64,000 nucleotides of DNA from Sinotaia quadrata (GCA_028829895.1 CM054179.1:48319391-48383390), one strand, 5' to 3'; numbered from the stretch's first letter, positions 1 through 12,744 are shown. Notes: generated by a model from the letters alone, not told the origin. Program-made: numbers and translations.

Positions 1-200
1 ATTAATGTACAGGATGGGTGACAAATATAATGCAACACAAACTCTCTAGTTTACGCTAAACAATTAATATTCAATAACCTCTAATCCTCCAGAGTCCTTT
101 TTTAAATACAGTCCCTATAATATATATGACAAAATAGGGTGAGATATGGAGAGTCAATGATTATGATTTTAAAGAGAATTTAATAAAGAAAATGAAAAAA
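1..200. other. AT-rich unique sequence
   Basis: No coding, RNA or repeat signal is visible in this left-edge segment beyond AT-rich composition. Confidence 0.6.
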
Positions 201-362
201 TGAAATTAGCAAACAATGAAATAAATATCTAAGTAAATCAGCATAAACTGCAACTGTAATAATGTCATCATTGTAAGTAAGGAAATTAGCAAACAATGAA
301 ATAAATATCTACGTAAATCATCGTAAACTGCAGCTGTAATAATGTCATCATTATAAGTGGGG
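201..362. repeat. 80-bp direct duplication
   Basis: Two adjacent copies of about 80 bp share the start GAAATTAGCAAACAATGAAA and the core TAATAATGTCATCATT. They differ at only a handful of positions. This is a short two-unit tandem duplication with no coding content. Confidence 0.85.
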
Positions 363-1575
363 AATTTTTGTGCATATAGTATCACAATGGCAATAAGAGC
401 AATTTGAGTGTTCACTTAGTTAACTTAACTTGGGCCAGAGGAAAATCTGTCCCTCTCCTTGAATACAGCATCAGTGATTTGGTCCCCTGGGTCCTGGGAT
501 TTGTCTACATGGTTTGATGACTCAGTATAGAACAACATGCAGATGTAGTAGTTGAGACGGGCAGCTTCTCCTGAGCTAAGTCAAGAACTCATTCCAGTTT
601 AAGTAGATGTAGCAGTTACATGAGCAGCCTTTTCCTGAGCTGGTCAGACCACACAAAGTGCCAGACTGGAAATAAAATCAACCGTTTTCCTCCTTTTATA
701 CATTGCTTATTGTTGTGCAAAGAAATGACGTCACTTGCACTCATTCAGACAATTTGGAAAGATAAGAAAAAACTGGATAAGCTCTCTCACACCTTCTTGC
801 TCATAACCTTAATTAATATTTACTAATACAATGATATAGAAATAATATGTGTATAATTGGATTTGGGTTGAAAACAGATTAGTTTTAATAATAAGCTACA
901 GACACCATGATACTGACCTTTGCTGGCAAATAACACTGAATTATAAAATCCGGGAAATCCCACAAGTCCAATGACTCATAAGTATTCATTCTGGGAAAAT
1001 ATGCTATAGGAAATAGTTTACTACAGAAGACGTCCATGTGGGTTTCAAAGGCAGTCTAAATTTGGGTCTCTCTAAAATGCCTATTTACATATTCTAACAT
1101 CTTTTGTCCATATTTTAGTTTATTTTGGTTGACACCTTTTGCATCATTTCCAAACATGTCAGCAGATGGGACAGGGTCCTCTCACACTGTCACTATGTAC
1201 ACTTGCATCTGCTGGAGTAGATAGCAAGCTCAACCAGGAATTGCATAACTATTTCGAAGCTAAGTTTAATTAAATGTCAAAACTTAAAGGCTTTGAGTTG
1301 AAATCACTGTTTTAGACAGATTTAAAGCAATAAAGTCAAACTAATTATGACTAAGTTATTATTATTATATATCAAATATTATTATGAATTAAGCTATTTT
1401 TATCTTACAATAACTTAATAAAAGCGTCAGGTGAGTGGACACACCACAGTCTGACACTCTCAATTCCTATATTTATAACTCTCTGTCCTAATACCTTTTT
1501 GCTCAGTCCCTATGTTTCAGTCTCCCCTTTTCTGTCATTCATTCAGTTACTTAGTCATTTAGTAACTCTTGTCCA
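363..1575. other. Unique sequence with a 64-bp spaced duplication
   Basis: Mostly unique. Two related 42-bp segments at 541-582 and 605-646 share AGATGTAG, GCAG and CCTGAGCT, which marks an old 64-bp tandem duplication. A CAG/GTGAGT donor-like string at about 1427 has no open frame before it. No gene is supported. Confidence 0.5.
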
Positions 1576-1613
1576 TTTCTTTCTTTCTTTCTTTTTCTTT
1601 CTTTCTTTCTTTT

Positions 1614-1671
<58 letters not shown>

Positions 1672-1692
1672 TTCCTTCCTTTCTTTCTTTAT
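1576..1692. repeat. (CTTT)n microsatellite
   Basis: About 117 bp of nearly pure CTTT repeats with a few CTTC units near the end. The Ser/Phe and Lys/Glu open frames here are translations of the repeat. Confidence 0.97.
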
Positions 1693-2008
1693 GAATGAAT
1701 GAATGGAATATTAAATATTTCCATTTCCCTTGCCTCAGTGAACATAACAGTCCTTCATTGCTCAAAACAGTTAAACATTATAATTTCTGCTGATGAATAG
1801 CAATTGTTTGAGGTGGACATTCAGCAGAAACCAAGCAACCAATCAGTTTATTAGTTATAATTTTTGTTGTTATTTTATTTCTTAATAAACATACAATTCT
1901 TTTCAGTTATATATTTCTCTTTCTGATCCTCACTGAACAAAACGTGACATCGTTGCTTCAGAAAAAAGTGAAAGATGGCCATCAGCCATCCATACTCTTT
2001 CACTTACA
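1693..2008. other. Unique AT-rich sequence
   Basis: Nothing recognisable lies between the CTTT and GT tracts. Confidence 0.5.
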
Positions 2009-2069
2009 CGTGTGTGTGTGTGTTTGTGTAATTATGTGTGCGTGTGTGCGTGCGTGTATATGCGTATGT

Positions 2070-2154
<85 letters not shown>
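2009..2154. repeat. (GT)n microsatellite
   Basis: About 146 bp of GT repeats, interrupted in the first half and pure in the second half. The Cys/Val frames are repeat translations. Confidence 0.97.
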
Positions 2155-2155
<1 letters not shown>

Positions 2156-2446
2156 TGTTTAGTATGTACTGAGCGTGAGAATAAGAAGGAACAAAATGTC
2201 AAAGAATGGTGTCAGGCATTATTGTGAGGAGGTAGCAACTTTATGTAAACTGGCAACTTGCATGGAATTTGACGTCACTTCACCGTCAACTAGAGAATTT
2301 GTGTGCACGGTCTTCTTCATTGGATCAATGCACTCACATATATATTTTCTTATAATGAACTCGACGTGCATACACAATACACACATGCACACACGCACTA
2401 TTTACTACCTCTTTCCTAACCCCCACCTCACCCCTGTTGACTGCAG

Positions 2447-2561
2447 GCGTCGCGTCTAGTATCATCAAAACTCCATTTATCATAGCCAGATTACAAGGAT
2501 TATCTGGACCTGACGAAAACATCCCCGGGGAGTCTTCACAAAAGGATTTTACTCTAGCTGA
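2447..2561 (+). CDS. Candidate internal exon, 115 nt, product unknown
   Basis: This is the best exon-like segment in the window. A C/T-rich stretch (2402-2440) leads to an acceptor ending in TTGACTGCAG at 2446, and the segment ends at a strong donor, GTAAGTG, at 2562. Only one frame is open. It begins with two bases of a split codon, runs 37 codons and ends with two bases of a split codon. The peptide starts VASSIIKTPFIIARLQGL and ends near GESSQKDFTLA. Base composition is more balanced than the flanks. I do not recognise the family. A phase-compatible downstream acceptor is at 3040: joining there completes an Asp codon, then reads Ser-Cys-Ser and stop. No upstream exon was found, so this may be a chance match. 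Confidence 0.35.
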
Positions 2562-3189
2562 GTAAGTGACACATTTCCGTGATTTTACTTTGCTGGTGGC
2601 CGGAATGTCGTGACACAGTTTTGTCCCTTGTAGGCAGGAGACAAGCGAAACATTGCTCACTCACAATCCCAGTCAGAATAAATTTTCAATAACAGTATGC
2701 GTAGGATACAGAGCCGAAAGGTCTTCACTTTACGCTGGTAATATTTGGCTCTATTTCTGTTTTTATCCTGTCTCTTCTAGGCTATTATTCCTCATTTCTT
2801 TCTATAGGTTCTTGCTGCTTGGTTTGCTTATGTATTGGCTGGTTTGCTGCTTTGTTTGTGGTTGGTTTTCATGAATGGATGGCGAGAGGGTGTTGTTATA
2901 CTGAGTTTTGAAACAAGAGGCAAAGAAAATTTGTATTGATTCATGTAACTGTAAGATAAATTTGGCTAAATGTACACCATTATCTGCTTTTGCGTGAAAG
3001 TTGCTTGTGTGACGCCATCTCTCTCCCCTTTTGTTTACAGTTCTTGTTCATAATGGAAAGTACTCTATTGTCTTATTACTAAGCCTGGACTTCCCGCTAC
3101 TTTCCAGCATAAATAGAATCAAGGTCATGTGATGCACCTTCTATCAGAATGGTTCTTCGTCTGCAGCTTTCATGATATACTGATTAAGC
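2562..3189. other. Possible intron followed by unique sequence
   Basis: From 2562 the sequence is T-rich and non-coding. At 3020-3040 a long pyrimidine tract ends in TTTACAG, a good acceptor. The sequence after it reaches a stop within four codons if spliced to the exon candidate at 2447. An AATAAA-like string occurs near 3227. This is compatible with a short terminal exon but not proven. Confidence 0.25.
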
Positions 3190-3810
3190 GAACGAGAATT
3201 TGTCCACACTGCATGAGATAATAACATAATAAATGAGTTCTTTTTCACTGACTGAGATACAGACGTAGTGAATGAGTTCTTGTTCATACTGCCAGTGATG
3301 TTGACGTAGTGAATGAGTTTGTGCTAATAAGTTTTTTGTTCATACTGCCAGTGCTGTTGACGTAGTGAATGAGTTTGTGCTAATAAGTTTTTTGTTCATA
3401 CTGCCAGAGATAACGACGTAGTGAATGACTTTGTGGTTAATGAGTTCTTGTTCATACTGCCAGTGATACTGATGTAGTAAATGAGTTCATATTAATTCTG
3501 TCTGAAATACTTAACGTAGTGAATGAACTCTTTTTCGTATTGCCTGAGATACTGGTATAATGAATTATTTCGTACTCAAGCTGCTTGAAATAGCGACGTA
3601 GTGAACCATTTCTTGATTATACTGCTTGAGATACTGACGTAAGTTTGAGTCTTTTTCATTCTGCCTGAGATATTGTCGTAGTGAATGAGATCTTGTCCAT
3701 ACTGTCTGGATTACTGTCAGAATTAATGGGAGTATTTTTAATGCCCGAATACTGAGGAAGTGAATGAGACTTTGTTTATACTATCTGAGATAGTGACGTA
3801 ACGAATATGT
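3190..3810. repeat. Degenerate ~50-60 bp minisatellite
   Basis: Roughly a dozen diverged units share GACGTAGTGAATGAGTT, TTGTTCATACTGCC and GAGATACTG. Two neighbouring units at about 3303-3420 are nearly identical, at about 59 bp spacing. Confidence 0.85.
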
Positions 3811-4429
3811 GTTTTATGAGAGACAGAGGCAGGGCTTACGTATGCAAAGGTGTGGGTAGAGTGGTGGTAGCTGTTTGAAGGTGGATGGGTGGGTAATAGT
3901 TGCGCTGGATTGTTTTTATACAAAGACGTAATTTTAAAACAGTTCAAAGGAAATAGGAAGAAGAGGATGGATATGGGAGGGCACACGCTCTCTCATCACG
4001 CCTCATTTCTCATCGGATTGAAATAGTTCCCGTTTGCCACATACAGTTTTATCGCCCGATGGTGACAAGCTAATAGTTTATTAAAACCGTGCGCAAAACA
4101 CCCTTCCCAATGTCGTAGCCGTGTACGAACCTTACCGTAGTATGTCTTTCATCCTGCCCCGTGCTATCGTTATATCAGCATTACCAAAAAAAAAAGTGTG
4201 CCTGAGCCGTTATTCATACTCTTTCAACAGAAAACATATTTCTCAAACTTTTCTTCTTTGTTTTTTGTTTTTATTTCTTTTTGGGGTTTTGTTTTATTCT
4301 TTTAGAATTGTATATTCCATTTGTTGAGTTTTCGCCGTCTGAGGAAAGGAAAAAGAGCTTCTACCGTCCTTCCATTTATTTGTTGTGAATGTGTATTTCT
4401 TCGCTCTCCATAGCTATCACTTTTAACTT
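3811..4429. other. Unique sequence
   Basis: No gene or known repeat is recognised. Short open frames on both strands are of chance size. Confidence 0.5.
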
Positions 4430-5070
4430 GCCATTTCTCAAATCTTTCCAAAAGTCTCACCTTGCTTTTCCTATCTTCTAGGCTCTGTCAAACGGTTCGC
4501 CGATAACCTACTATTTCCCAAGCGTTTCTAAAAGTAGAACCTAAAAATAGCTACATCCTAGCCCCGTCTCAGGTCCTACCTTACAAAATTGCTCCTTTCC
4601 GGGCATTTATAAAAGTACCACATTTAAATGCCCTTCTCAGGCCCTTCCAGACCTACTTTTCATACCTATATCAATATTCAATTGCTACTTCTCAGCCCTT
4701 TCCAAAACTCAATATTCAATTGCTATTTCTCAGCCCCTTCCAAGCTCAATATTCAATTGCTACTTCTCAGCCCTTTCTAAATCTCAATATTCAATTGCTA
4801 CTTCTCAGGCCCTTCCAAATCTCAACATTCAATTACTACTTCCATTTCTTTGGTCTGTTAAAAATGTTCAGATTTAAATTGCCACCCTTCAGCCCTTCCA
4901 ACTTCTTACCTTTAAAATTGTCACTCTGCAGTTCCTTTGAAGGTCTTACCTTCAAATTGTTACTTCACAGATGTTTGTAAAAGTAATACCTTTAAATTGC
5001 CACTTCCCAGCCCCTTCCATGGTTTCTACTTTGCTACTTTCTAGGTCATTCCAGATGTCTCGTATATATG
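4430..5070. repeat. Degenerate ~36-40 bp minisatellite
   Basis: Diverged units share CAATATTCAATTGCTACTTC followed by TCAGCCCTTCCAAA. Units are cleanest at 4680-4840 and decay on both sides. Confidence 0.8.
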
Positions 5071-5400
5071 TTTCTACAGCGTAGACCTCTAAATGTTGTA
5101 CTTTCAAAGTACTACTTTCTGTTGCTCCATAAAAACATGATAAATGTTGTTAATTTAACCCTTTGGGTGGCATCATTAGAATGCTTGTTCTCATCCTATT
5201 TCCAAAATATCTTTAAATTTCTGCCTCACGTAAAATGTCACCTATACATGATTATTACCTGGCCATTTCCAATCGTCATATCTGTATTGCTTTCGTAATT
5301 TAAATTGTAATAATAACAACAAGAAAAACAACAGAAGAAATAAACACATAAAATTCAGCGACAAAAACAAAAAGAAGAAGCACGCACCATATTACACGCT
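5071..5400. other. Unique AT-rich sequence
   Basis: Nothing recognisable apart from A-rich stretches at 5310-5370. Confidence 0.5.
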
Positions 5401-5431
5401 CTCTCTCACTCACTCACTCACTCACTCATTC
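5401..5431. repeat. (CTCA)n short microsatellite
   Basis: CTCT then seven or so ACTC repeats. Confidence 0.85.
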
Positions 5432-6239
5432 ACTCACATACATACACACAAACAGACAACCAACAAGCAAATAAGACAATGCAGAAACCTTTACAATCTG
5501 GGTATTGTACATCATGTTATTTATGGATTATTGTTAATGATCCTTGTACATTCGCATGACATCTTTGCAGCTTGAAATTTCTCTAGTAACTTCCTACTCT
5601 ATATACGACCCTGGGTCGGTTTTGTCCCTCGCTGTCTAATATTAAACACAAATGCTCTAAATCACGACAAACCTGTACGGCCAGCTTATTTGGATCGTCA
5701 GAAGATGATTATTTGGAGAAGGAGAAAAATGGGAAGGCAATATCTGGACAAACAAGATACACTCCGTGCATGACGGATTAGCTCCCTTGCGGAATGAAGA
5801 CTTATTAACATAAACAATTCACTACAGATAACTACACTCGTGGTTGTCACATGGGATCTCTCCGTATTATTATATCTTCGACTCGGGCAGTGTGGAGTCA
5901 GTCAGCTCCAGTAGTGATAGGAACGGAATTATGAGGATTTTGTACCGTTTCGCGGAAAGAGATACTGGCCATAGTTTGGGCTTACGCTTGGTAACGGGCT
6001 TACTGGCAAGGTCATTTTCAGTGCCAAAGGATTAATATAGGTCGCCAGGCTTGAAAACGCTGGCGATATTTATTAACTACTGTGACTAAATTTAACAGTC
6101 ACTGGGGAGATAATTCTAGAGAAAGTGACCCTTCGATTCGGTGGATGACACATAAATGTTGGGCATTATTTCTTTGCTTGCCAATCCCATAAATCATTTT
6201 TGAAAGTGACTACAGGAGGTCTATGCTTCATAAAATTAA
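5432..6239. other. Unique sequence of mixed composition
   Basis: Composition is more balanced at 5850-6060, but the 63-codon open frame there starts at a TTG and has no recognisable motif or splice context. No gene is called. Confidence 0.5.
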
Positions 6240-6815
6240 GACAAACAGTTAATGTATCAATACATGCATTCAAAAATTCATTAATATATATACGACAGTG
6301 CATAAATAAATACATACATTAGTACATCAGTACATAAATGCATATATTAATACATACTGAAAATAATACATCAAAACATACATACAATAATATATCAATA
6401 CAAACATAGAAAATGTATCAATAAATATATACAATAATACATCACTACGTTCATGCATTAATATATTATGAATACATGCAATAACTCAGCAGTACATATA
6501 TGCATCAATACATACGTAAATTATTACATCAATACAAACATACACTAATATACCAATGCAAACATACAAAGGTACATCAATACATTACAACAGTATATCA
6601 ATACATAACATACATTAATATGTCATGCAGATGCACATGAATACATCAATAGAGAAATACAATAATATGCACCAATATATACACAGAATAATATGTCAAT
6701 ACAGATATTCAATAATATATCAATACATAGATACAATTTGTACCTACAATAATACATCAATACATACGTATAATAATACATCAATATGTACATGCAACAA
6801 TACATCAATACATAC
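6240..6815. repeat. Degenerate ATACA-rich array
   Basis: Long run of diverged ~20-bp units of the form AATACATCAATACATACAT. It abuts directly the start of the LTR-like copy at 6816. Confidence 0.85.
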
Positions 6816-7655
6816 TGTGAAGTCAACGCCATATAGGTTATGGTTATGATTAATATTTACTTAATCATCCATAACTAATTACAAGTGATGAGAATCTTAA
6901 TTTATGTTATTAATAGTTCTCCAGCAGACACCACTCGTCACTCTCACTTGGCGGATATGTGGGCGCTGTAAACGTTTTCTCTCTTCTACAACATTAAAGA
7001 CAACATTTACCGTCACACAATATTTCCGTAGGTGGAAAACTTCATATCAAAGGAGAAGATAAATCCGTCTTTTAATCTATATTTAGCGAGCCCCCGTTTA
7101 TGCACTTTCTTTTCCAACATAAGGTTATCAATATGTACAAAAAGACGAATAAATTTATCCATAAATTTATTTAATCAACAATTAAATATACATTTAACAA
7201 ATACAATGAAAAAGATTTCATGACATCAATATTTCCATGAAACCACATTCGAATAATTTTAATATCTATACCATATCTTATCCTAAAACAAAATTCAACA
7301 ATTTAGTGTCAATACAAATCAAAGGATAGTTGTTATCAGAGAAAGGAAATGGAGTTATTAGAGATAAATGATGATAGTTTCTAAGTAAATTTGTATACGT
7401 GTAGTAGTAGTAGTCTTTTTGCACACTGCACACTTTTTGTAACAAAACCACCAGTTTATTGTTCATGATATTACTGTCAATTCCACATTTCCCTTTTCAC
7501 TTTGTAGAGCACTGATTAAGTGCTCATCTCTCAAGGCTAACCTGGGCATTCCTTTGCCATATTAGCTCCCTCAAGCAGAACAACAATAGTAGCAATTTCC
7601 AGTAACTGCCTCATACCAGAAATTGCTTGATGCAGTCAGCATACCTTGCCTATGA
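6816..7655 (+). mobile_element. LTR-like family A, copy 1 (3'-truncated)
   Basis: Starts TGTGAAGTCAACGCC and carries the family's diagnostic block at about 6862-6883 (CATCCATAACTAATTACAAG). It then follows the full-length copy at 53854 for about 840 bp. It stops matching near 7655, where the 73-bp array begins. No conserved open frame. The left flank is the ATACA array. Confidence 0.8.
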
Positions 7656-7667
7656 AATCGTGAATGT

Positions 7668-8096
7668 GCATATATAGTGGTAGTCCTGTCACAACCTCTT
7701 GCTAGAAAAGCTGTTTTATCAATTGCTAGTCATGTTTAGCACATATATAGTGGTAGTCCTGTCACAACCTCTTGCTAGAAAAGCTGTTTTATCAATTGCT
7801 AGTCATGTTTAGTACATATATAGTGGTAGTCCTGTCACAACCTCTTGCTAGAAAAGCTGTTTTGTCAATTGCTAGTCATGTTTAGCACATATATAGTGGT
7901 AGTCCTGTCACAACCTCTTGCTAGAAAAGCTGTTTTGTCAATTGCTAGTCATGTTTAGCACATATATAGTGGTAGTCCTGTCACAACCTCTTGCTAGAAA
8001 AGCTGTTTTGTCAATTGCTAGTCATGTTTAGCACATATATAGTGGTAGTCCTGTCACAACCTCTTGCTAGAAAAGCTGTTTTGTCAATTGCTAGTC
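7668..8096. repeat. 73-bp minisatellite, 5.9 units
   Basis: Highly homogeneous units start at 7668, 7741, 7814, 7887, 7960 and 8033. Each contains ATATATAGTGGTAGTCCTGT and TTGCTAGAAAAGCTGTTTT. Near identity implies recent expansion. A stray fragment (AGTCATGTTTAGCACAT) is at 8170. Confidence 0.97.
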
Positions 8097-8269
8097 TTCA
8101 CACAGCTCTTCCTACACCCTCGTGCCTGTTGTTTTTACATGATTTAACCGTCACATGTGACTGTGATGGAGTCATGTTTAGCACATCCGTTTATAAATGA
8201 TTTCTTGCTATGTTTTAAATCTTCTAATTTATTTAGTGGCATATTTAAAAACTTTTAACAGTTGAACTG

Positions 8270-8760
8270 ATATATATTAAAACATCTAAATGTGATAGTG
8301 GCATGTTTGTAAAGGTCTACCTGTGATAGTGGCATGTTTGAGTACGTCTAATTGTGATACTGGCAAGTTTGTAAATGTCTACTTGTACTAGTGGCAAGTT
8401 TGAGTATGTCTAATTGTGATAGTGGCAAGTTTGAGTATGTCTAATTGTGATAGTGGCAAGTTTGAGTACATCTAATTGTGATAGTGGCAAGTTTGAGTAC
8501 GTCTAATTGTGATAGTGGCAAGTTTGAGTACGTCTAATTGTGATAGTGGCAAGTTTGAGTACATCTAATTGTGACTATAGCATGTTTGAAAACATCTGAT
8601 GTGATAGTGGCATGTTTGAAAACGTCTAATTGTGACTATGGCATGTTTAAAAACGTCTGATGTGATAGTGGCATGCTTGAAAACGTCTAGCTGTGACTAT
8701 GGCATGTTTGAAAACGTCTGATGTGATAGTGGCATGTTTGAAAACGTCTATGATTGTGTC
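8270..8760. repeat. 31-bp minisatellite
   Basis: About 15 units containing CTAATTGTGATAGTGGCAAG and TTTGAGTACGT. The centre (8400-8570) is homogeneous; the right third switches to a variant with CATGTTTGAAAACGTCTGA. Confidence 0.92.
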
Positions 8761-9875
8761 ATGTTGTACGATCAAGATGAAAGGCAATGGTGACTCTTTT
8801 GTATTCGACAGTAATCCAAACAGAGGTCTAGAAAACTGATTAGGTGGTCTCCACACTAACACGTTCCACATGGAAAGACCTATAACTTTTTACTCCTTTT
8901 TAGTAAAATCGATTTTTCTTCTGCTGTAAGGCATCCGTTGGGATTTGTAAATAAAACTATTAAGAGTGGTGTTGGCTACATCAAATTTCTTTTTCTAAGT
9001 TAAAACCATCTTTACATTTTTGTACAACGATTTAAGAACTTTGAAAAGAAAATCAGATCAGAAATCAAGATGGCATAACTCTAATCAGTGTAGAAATAGA
9101 TTTTTTTTAAAGTAGATTTTCAGAAATGAATACACATTAATAAACAGATACTACAGAAAATCTTTATGTTGCTTGTAAATTCTAGTGGTAAAACCTAGTT
9201 TGATAAGCAGATACCATCAATACAACATGAGCTCCCGCCGCGCTTCAGGTAAACAGACTTCCAAGAGATAAATACAGATGAAATAAATTACCAAAGGGAA
9301 ATAAATCTCTGAATCAGCATAACCGCCGTAAGTGTCATAACGTTTCACACAAACTGAATTAGTAAAAGGCATAGAATTACCACATTTAATTCGAATTTAT
9401 TTGCCAACAGTCAAATGTAATTTTGAATTATCAACCAGGACACTAAATACGAATGAATAAATAATTCATTATAATGATTTTTTTTTTAATTTCTCTTAAA
9501 TTTCATACATAAAATGTTCGACCCTGGCATTCAAAGGTATGGGCAAGTATTCAATGAAAACAACAGCATGACATTCTCAATTACTGTTTGGTGTTTTTTT
9601 TCCTTCTTGTTGTTTTTACTCTCAATCGAATGAGTTGGTCACGTGATACATATATATGTAAAGAATTTCCTTAAGGACGCTCTAATAAAACTGGCGATAG
9701 ACAGCGTTATGTGAATCAAGGGGCTACATGACAAAAGGGAGGCAATAAAAGAACAAGAATTAATCGTACAACAATGTTTGTATTTCTTGTCATATTTCCA
9801 GAGTTTTCATGCACAGCAGTAGTCGACCTTCCCACGTAACGAGTTATTATCACACAAGTGAGGAGGCTGATAACA
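8761..9875. other. Unique AT-rich sequence
   Basis: No gene, RNA or repeat family is recognised. Confidence 0.5.
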
Positions 9876-9945
9876 TTTTGACAAGTGGTTGACACGTCTG
9901 ACGATAAGGAGCATTCCTACCCTGCGGGATTTATGGCTTAGTGTT
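9876..9945 (+). ncRNA. tRNA-like segment, possible SINE head
   Basis: The stretch AAGTGGTTGACACGTCTGAC at 9883-9902 resembles the D-arm to anticodon-stem region of tRNAs, including an A-box-like AGTGGTT. A recognisable B box is not clear in the next 60 bp. I infer a decayed tRNA-derived SINE head at best. A functional tRNA is not supported. Confidence 0.2.
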
Positions 9946-10170
9946 CGTGTGAGGCACGCTTGTTCCCCTTGATTGGCGGGGCAATGTCGAGTGATACATT
10001 GCTGTAAGAAGACAGTTGTCATTTAGGTAGTCGAGAGCTTGGTCACCAGTATCGAGCACTTAGGCCGGGTAGTGCACTTATCATTAATCTCTACCTTCTT
10101 TCCAAGTGGCAGATAACTCTTTCTTTATAACGTACTTTCAGGGGGCTCACTCTTTCTTTCTCTTTCTTTT
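9946..10170. other. Unique sequence
   Basis: Nothing recognisable. The open frame of about 70 codons on the minus strand across 9807-10022 has no family match that I can see. Confidence 0.5.
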
Positions 10171-10313
10171 ACGCGCGCGCGCGCGCGCACACACACACAA
10201 ACACGCTCACTAGTATGTGTACATGAATATAAAGTTTTGCACATGTAAATATTATGCATAAATATACAAAATGCAAGCAGGTACGCCGCGCGCGCACACA
10301 CACACACACGTAC
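10171..10313. repeat. Two (CG)n(CA)n tracts
   Basis: 10171-10199 and 10287-10313 are each uninterrupted alternating purine-pyrimidine, a CG block running into a CA block. About 90 bp of unique AT-rich DNA lies between them. Confidence 0.9.
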
Positions 10314-11390
10314 AAGTTCGCAAGCAACTCAAGTGCATTCACACATATATATACATATATATATGCTGCAGACATTGTTCAGTTAGAAATATTTGTTGTT
10401 TTCGAGGATTAGTTTGACTTCAGCTTACTGTTTCGTTGGTAGATAAACGGAATGAAATGGAGGTAGAATTAATTTCAGCAATAACGATTGTGAAATGACA
10501 CAAACAACTTGACCTCTCCACAAAGGGAGGGGGGCGACTGTTATCGGTCACAAAACAGACACTCTGATAAAGAGAAATAAAAATAAGTTTGCTATCGTGT
10601 TATTGGTTGATTATCTTCGTTTGTGAAACAAATCTGCATTATAACAAAATGGAGAAGTATAAAACAGTTTTAAATACATAAAATAAAAGGAAAAGTGTGA
10701 TGATTTTATTCCACGATTATCTTCATTCTCATTACAAAATAAAATGCGTACAAAATAAAGTTAGGGACTGGGGGTGGGGGTGGGCATATTCATTCTCTGC
10801 TGGATTATACAATTAGATGTCGACATTTCATGTCTATGACAATCTCATCTCATCGCTTGAAGTTTTTCTGCTTTTCTGGGACTGGACATTTATTTACGAC
10901 TTAATGTCTATAATATTTAATGCCCCCTGCCTGTCAGGGCATAATTTTAACGTTTTGTGACAGTGAAAAGATATTCAAGAGATTTATTATATAAGCTAAA
11001 GGTATCATTATAGCTGTTTCACGCTTTACCTCACTCGGACAGTCACTGGAGAAATCTGTCTTTTTGTGTACCCATAGAAGAATGGGGGAACACTAATATT
11101 ATATGCAAACAACTTCAAGGCTATGTGTTACACTGTTACAATAGGTCTGTGTATCGTTGGCTTTGTAAGACACTTGGGGATTCCGCTGTCTTGCGGCTTT
11201 TCAAGTCCAGACACCTGTTGTGTTTTCTTTAAATCCACGCCGCCAGAGCTGTCAAGTAAGGAAACTTGCCTGGCTTAAAGAGCGAACAGCGAACACAACA
11301 ACATTTTGTCTTCACTTTAAAATGTCGCGAAATAAACCTTTAAGTATATGTCATCTGTACACGTCCAGCCACAGACGCGTTTGTGTGTGG

Positions 11391-11392
<2 letters not shown>
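10314..11392. other. Unique sequence
   Basis: No gene seen. A GTCAA/GTAAGG donor-like site at about 11263 follows a short open stretch but lacks a convincing acceptor. Confidence 0.5.

Positions 11393-11441
<49 letters not shown>
11393..11441. repeat. (GT)n microsatellite
   Basis: About 49 bp of pure GT repeats. Confidence 0.95.
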
Positions 11442-11444
<3 letters not shown>

Positions 11445-11554
11445 ACATATCTGTGAGTATGGGTCGTTGGGATGGGTGAGGTTACCGTTCATTTCTTAGA
11501 TGCTCTATTTATGCAACGTTTTTAAGTTGCTGTCGAGACACAACAACACAAGTA

Positions 11555-11770
11555 AAGTTGTGTATTTTATCGACATTTCTTTTACAGCTATGAAGACTCT
11601 AACAACATTCATGAAGATATGTATTTTATCGACATTTCTCTTACACCACACGTAAAAATATGGATGTTATCAATGTTTCTTCAACAGTTGTAAAGACTCT
11701 AACAACATAGGTCAAGATATGCTTTTATCGATATTTGTAACCACTCGTGAAAATATGTATATGATTGACT
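11555..11770. repeat. Degenerate ~60-bp repeat
   Basis: Three to four diverged units share GACTCTAACAACAT, AAGATATG and TTTTATCGACATTTCT. Confidence 0.75.
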
Positions 11771-12735
11771 TGTATTTTAAAATATTCAAAAATAAACTTT
11801 GGTAAGATTACTATGAATATTATTGCAAGATTAATGTGAACATATCGTTAAAATAGCAATGATTATAATTAGTTAAAATGAAGAGTGAAATGTTGGTAGG
11901 ATTTCAATTATTAGTAGATATATTTAAATAAATTACTTTTAAAACTTTATTCCAAGTGTTTATGAGAATAGTTAATGAAAAAATATAAGATTACAATTAA
12001 TATTATTAGTAACATTATTGGGGGAAATATGTTTTAATTTCCTTTGAATATTAATATTAGAATAATGTGAAAGTATTGGTAAAGCGGCTGTGTATATTAA
12101 TTAATGAGGAAAATATTAATAAAGTCGCGTGAATATTATCGACAAGAACCGTATGGAAAATGTCGGTAAGGTTGTGTGAATGTTATCGACAAGAACAGTA
12201 TGGAAAATGTGTGAATAATAAAAGAAAGATTAATGTGAAAAGACTGATCATAGACGCATAAGAAAAATGCTGTTCATGTAACAATTAACATTGGTAGTAA
12301 CACTACTTTTTAAAATTTAAGTCATATTGCAATGTATAACTTTAATGTGAAACATGTTAGTTTACTTACAACGATATAATTTGTGTGATTATTTTGGAAA
12401 ATGTATGATTATTAATAATAAGATCTATGTAAATAGTAGTTAAATTGAAACTTATTTTATTGTACAAATGATTATATTTATTAATAATAAGCTGTATGAA
12501 AATTATGATAAAATTATAACTAATTTTATTGTACAAATGATTGTGCAGTTAGTTGGTAACGCCTCCATGAATATTAGTAGTGTGAACACAGATGATAAGA
12601 TTTGTTTTAAAAAAATAAAAACAATCATTGATCAGAAAATATCACATAAACACTTTCCATATCAACGTATGTTTTTTGCTTTAAAATGTTTGATTAGTCA
12701 TTATAATCTAAGATGAAGGTTTAGTGTTTGTCAGT
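11771..12735. other. Very AT-rich sequence with small duplications
   Basis: Contains a ~48-bp duplication at 12125-12215 (ATTATCGACAAGAAC, GTATGGAAAATGT) and a diverged ~65-bp duplication at 12405-12540 (ATTTTATTGTACAAATGATT). No coding signal. Confidence 0.6.
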
Positions 12736-12744
12736 CTGAAGAGC

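Noticed and set aside
1499..2227. Open frames rich in Ser/Phe, Lys/Glu or Cys/Val
   Set aside because: They are translations of the CTTT and GT microsatellites.
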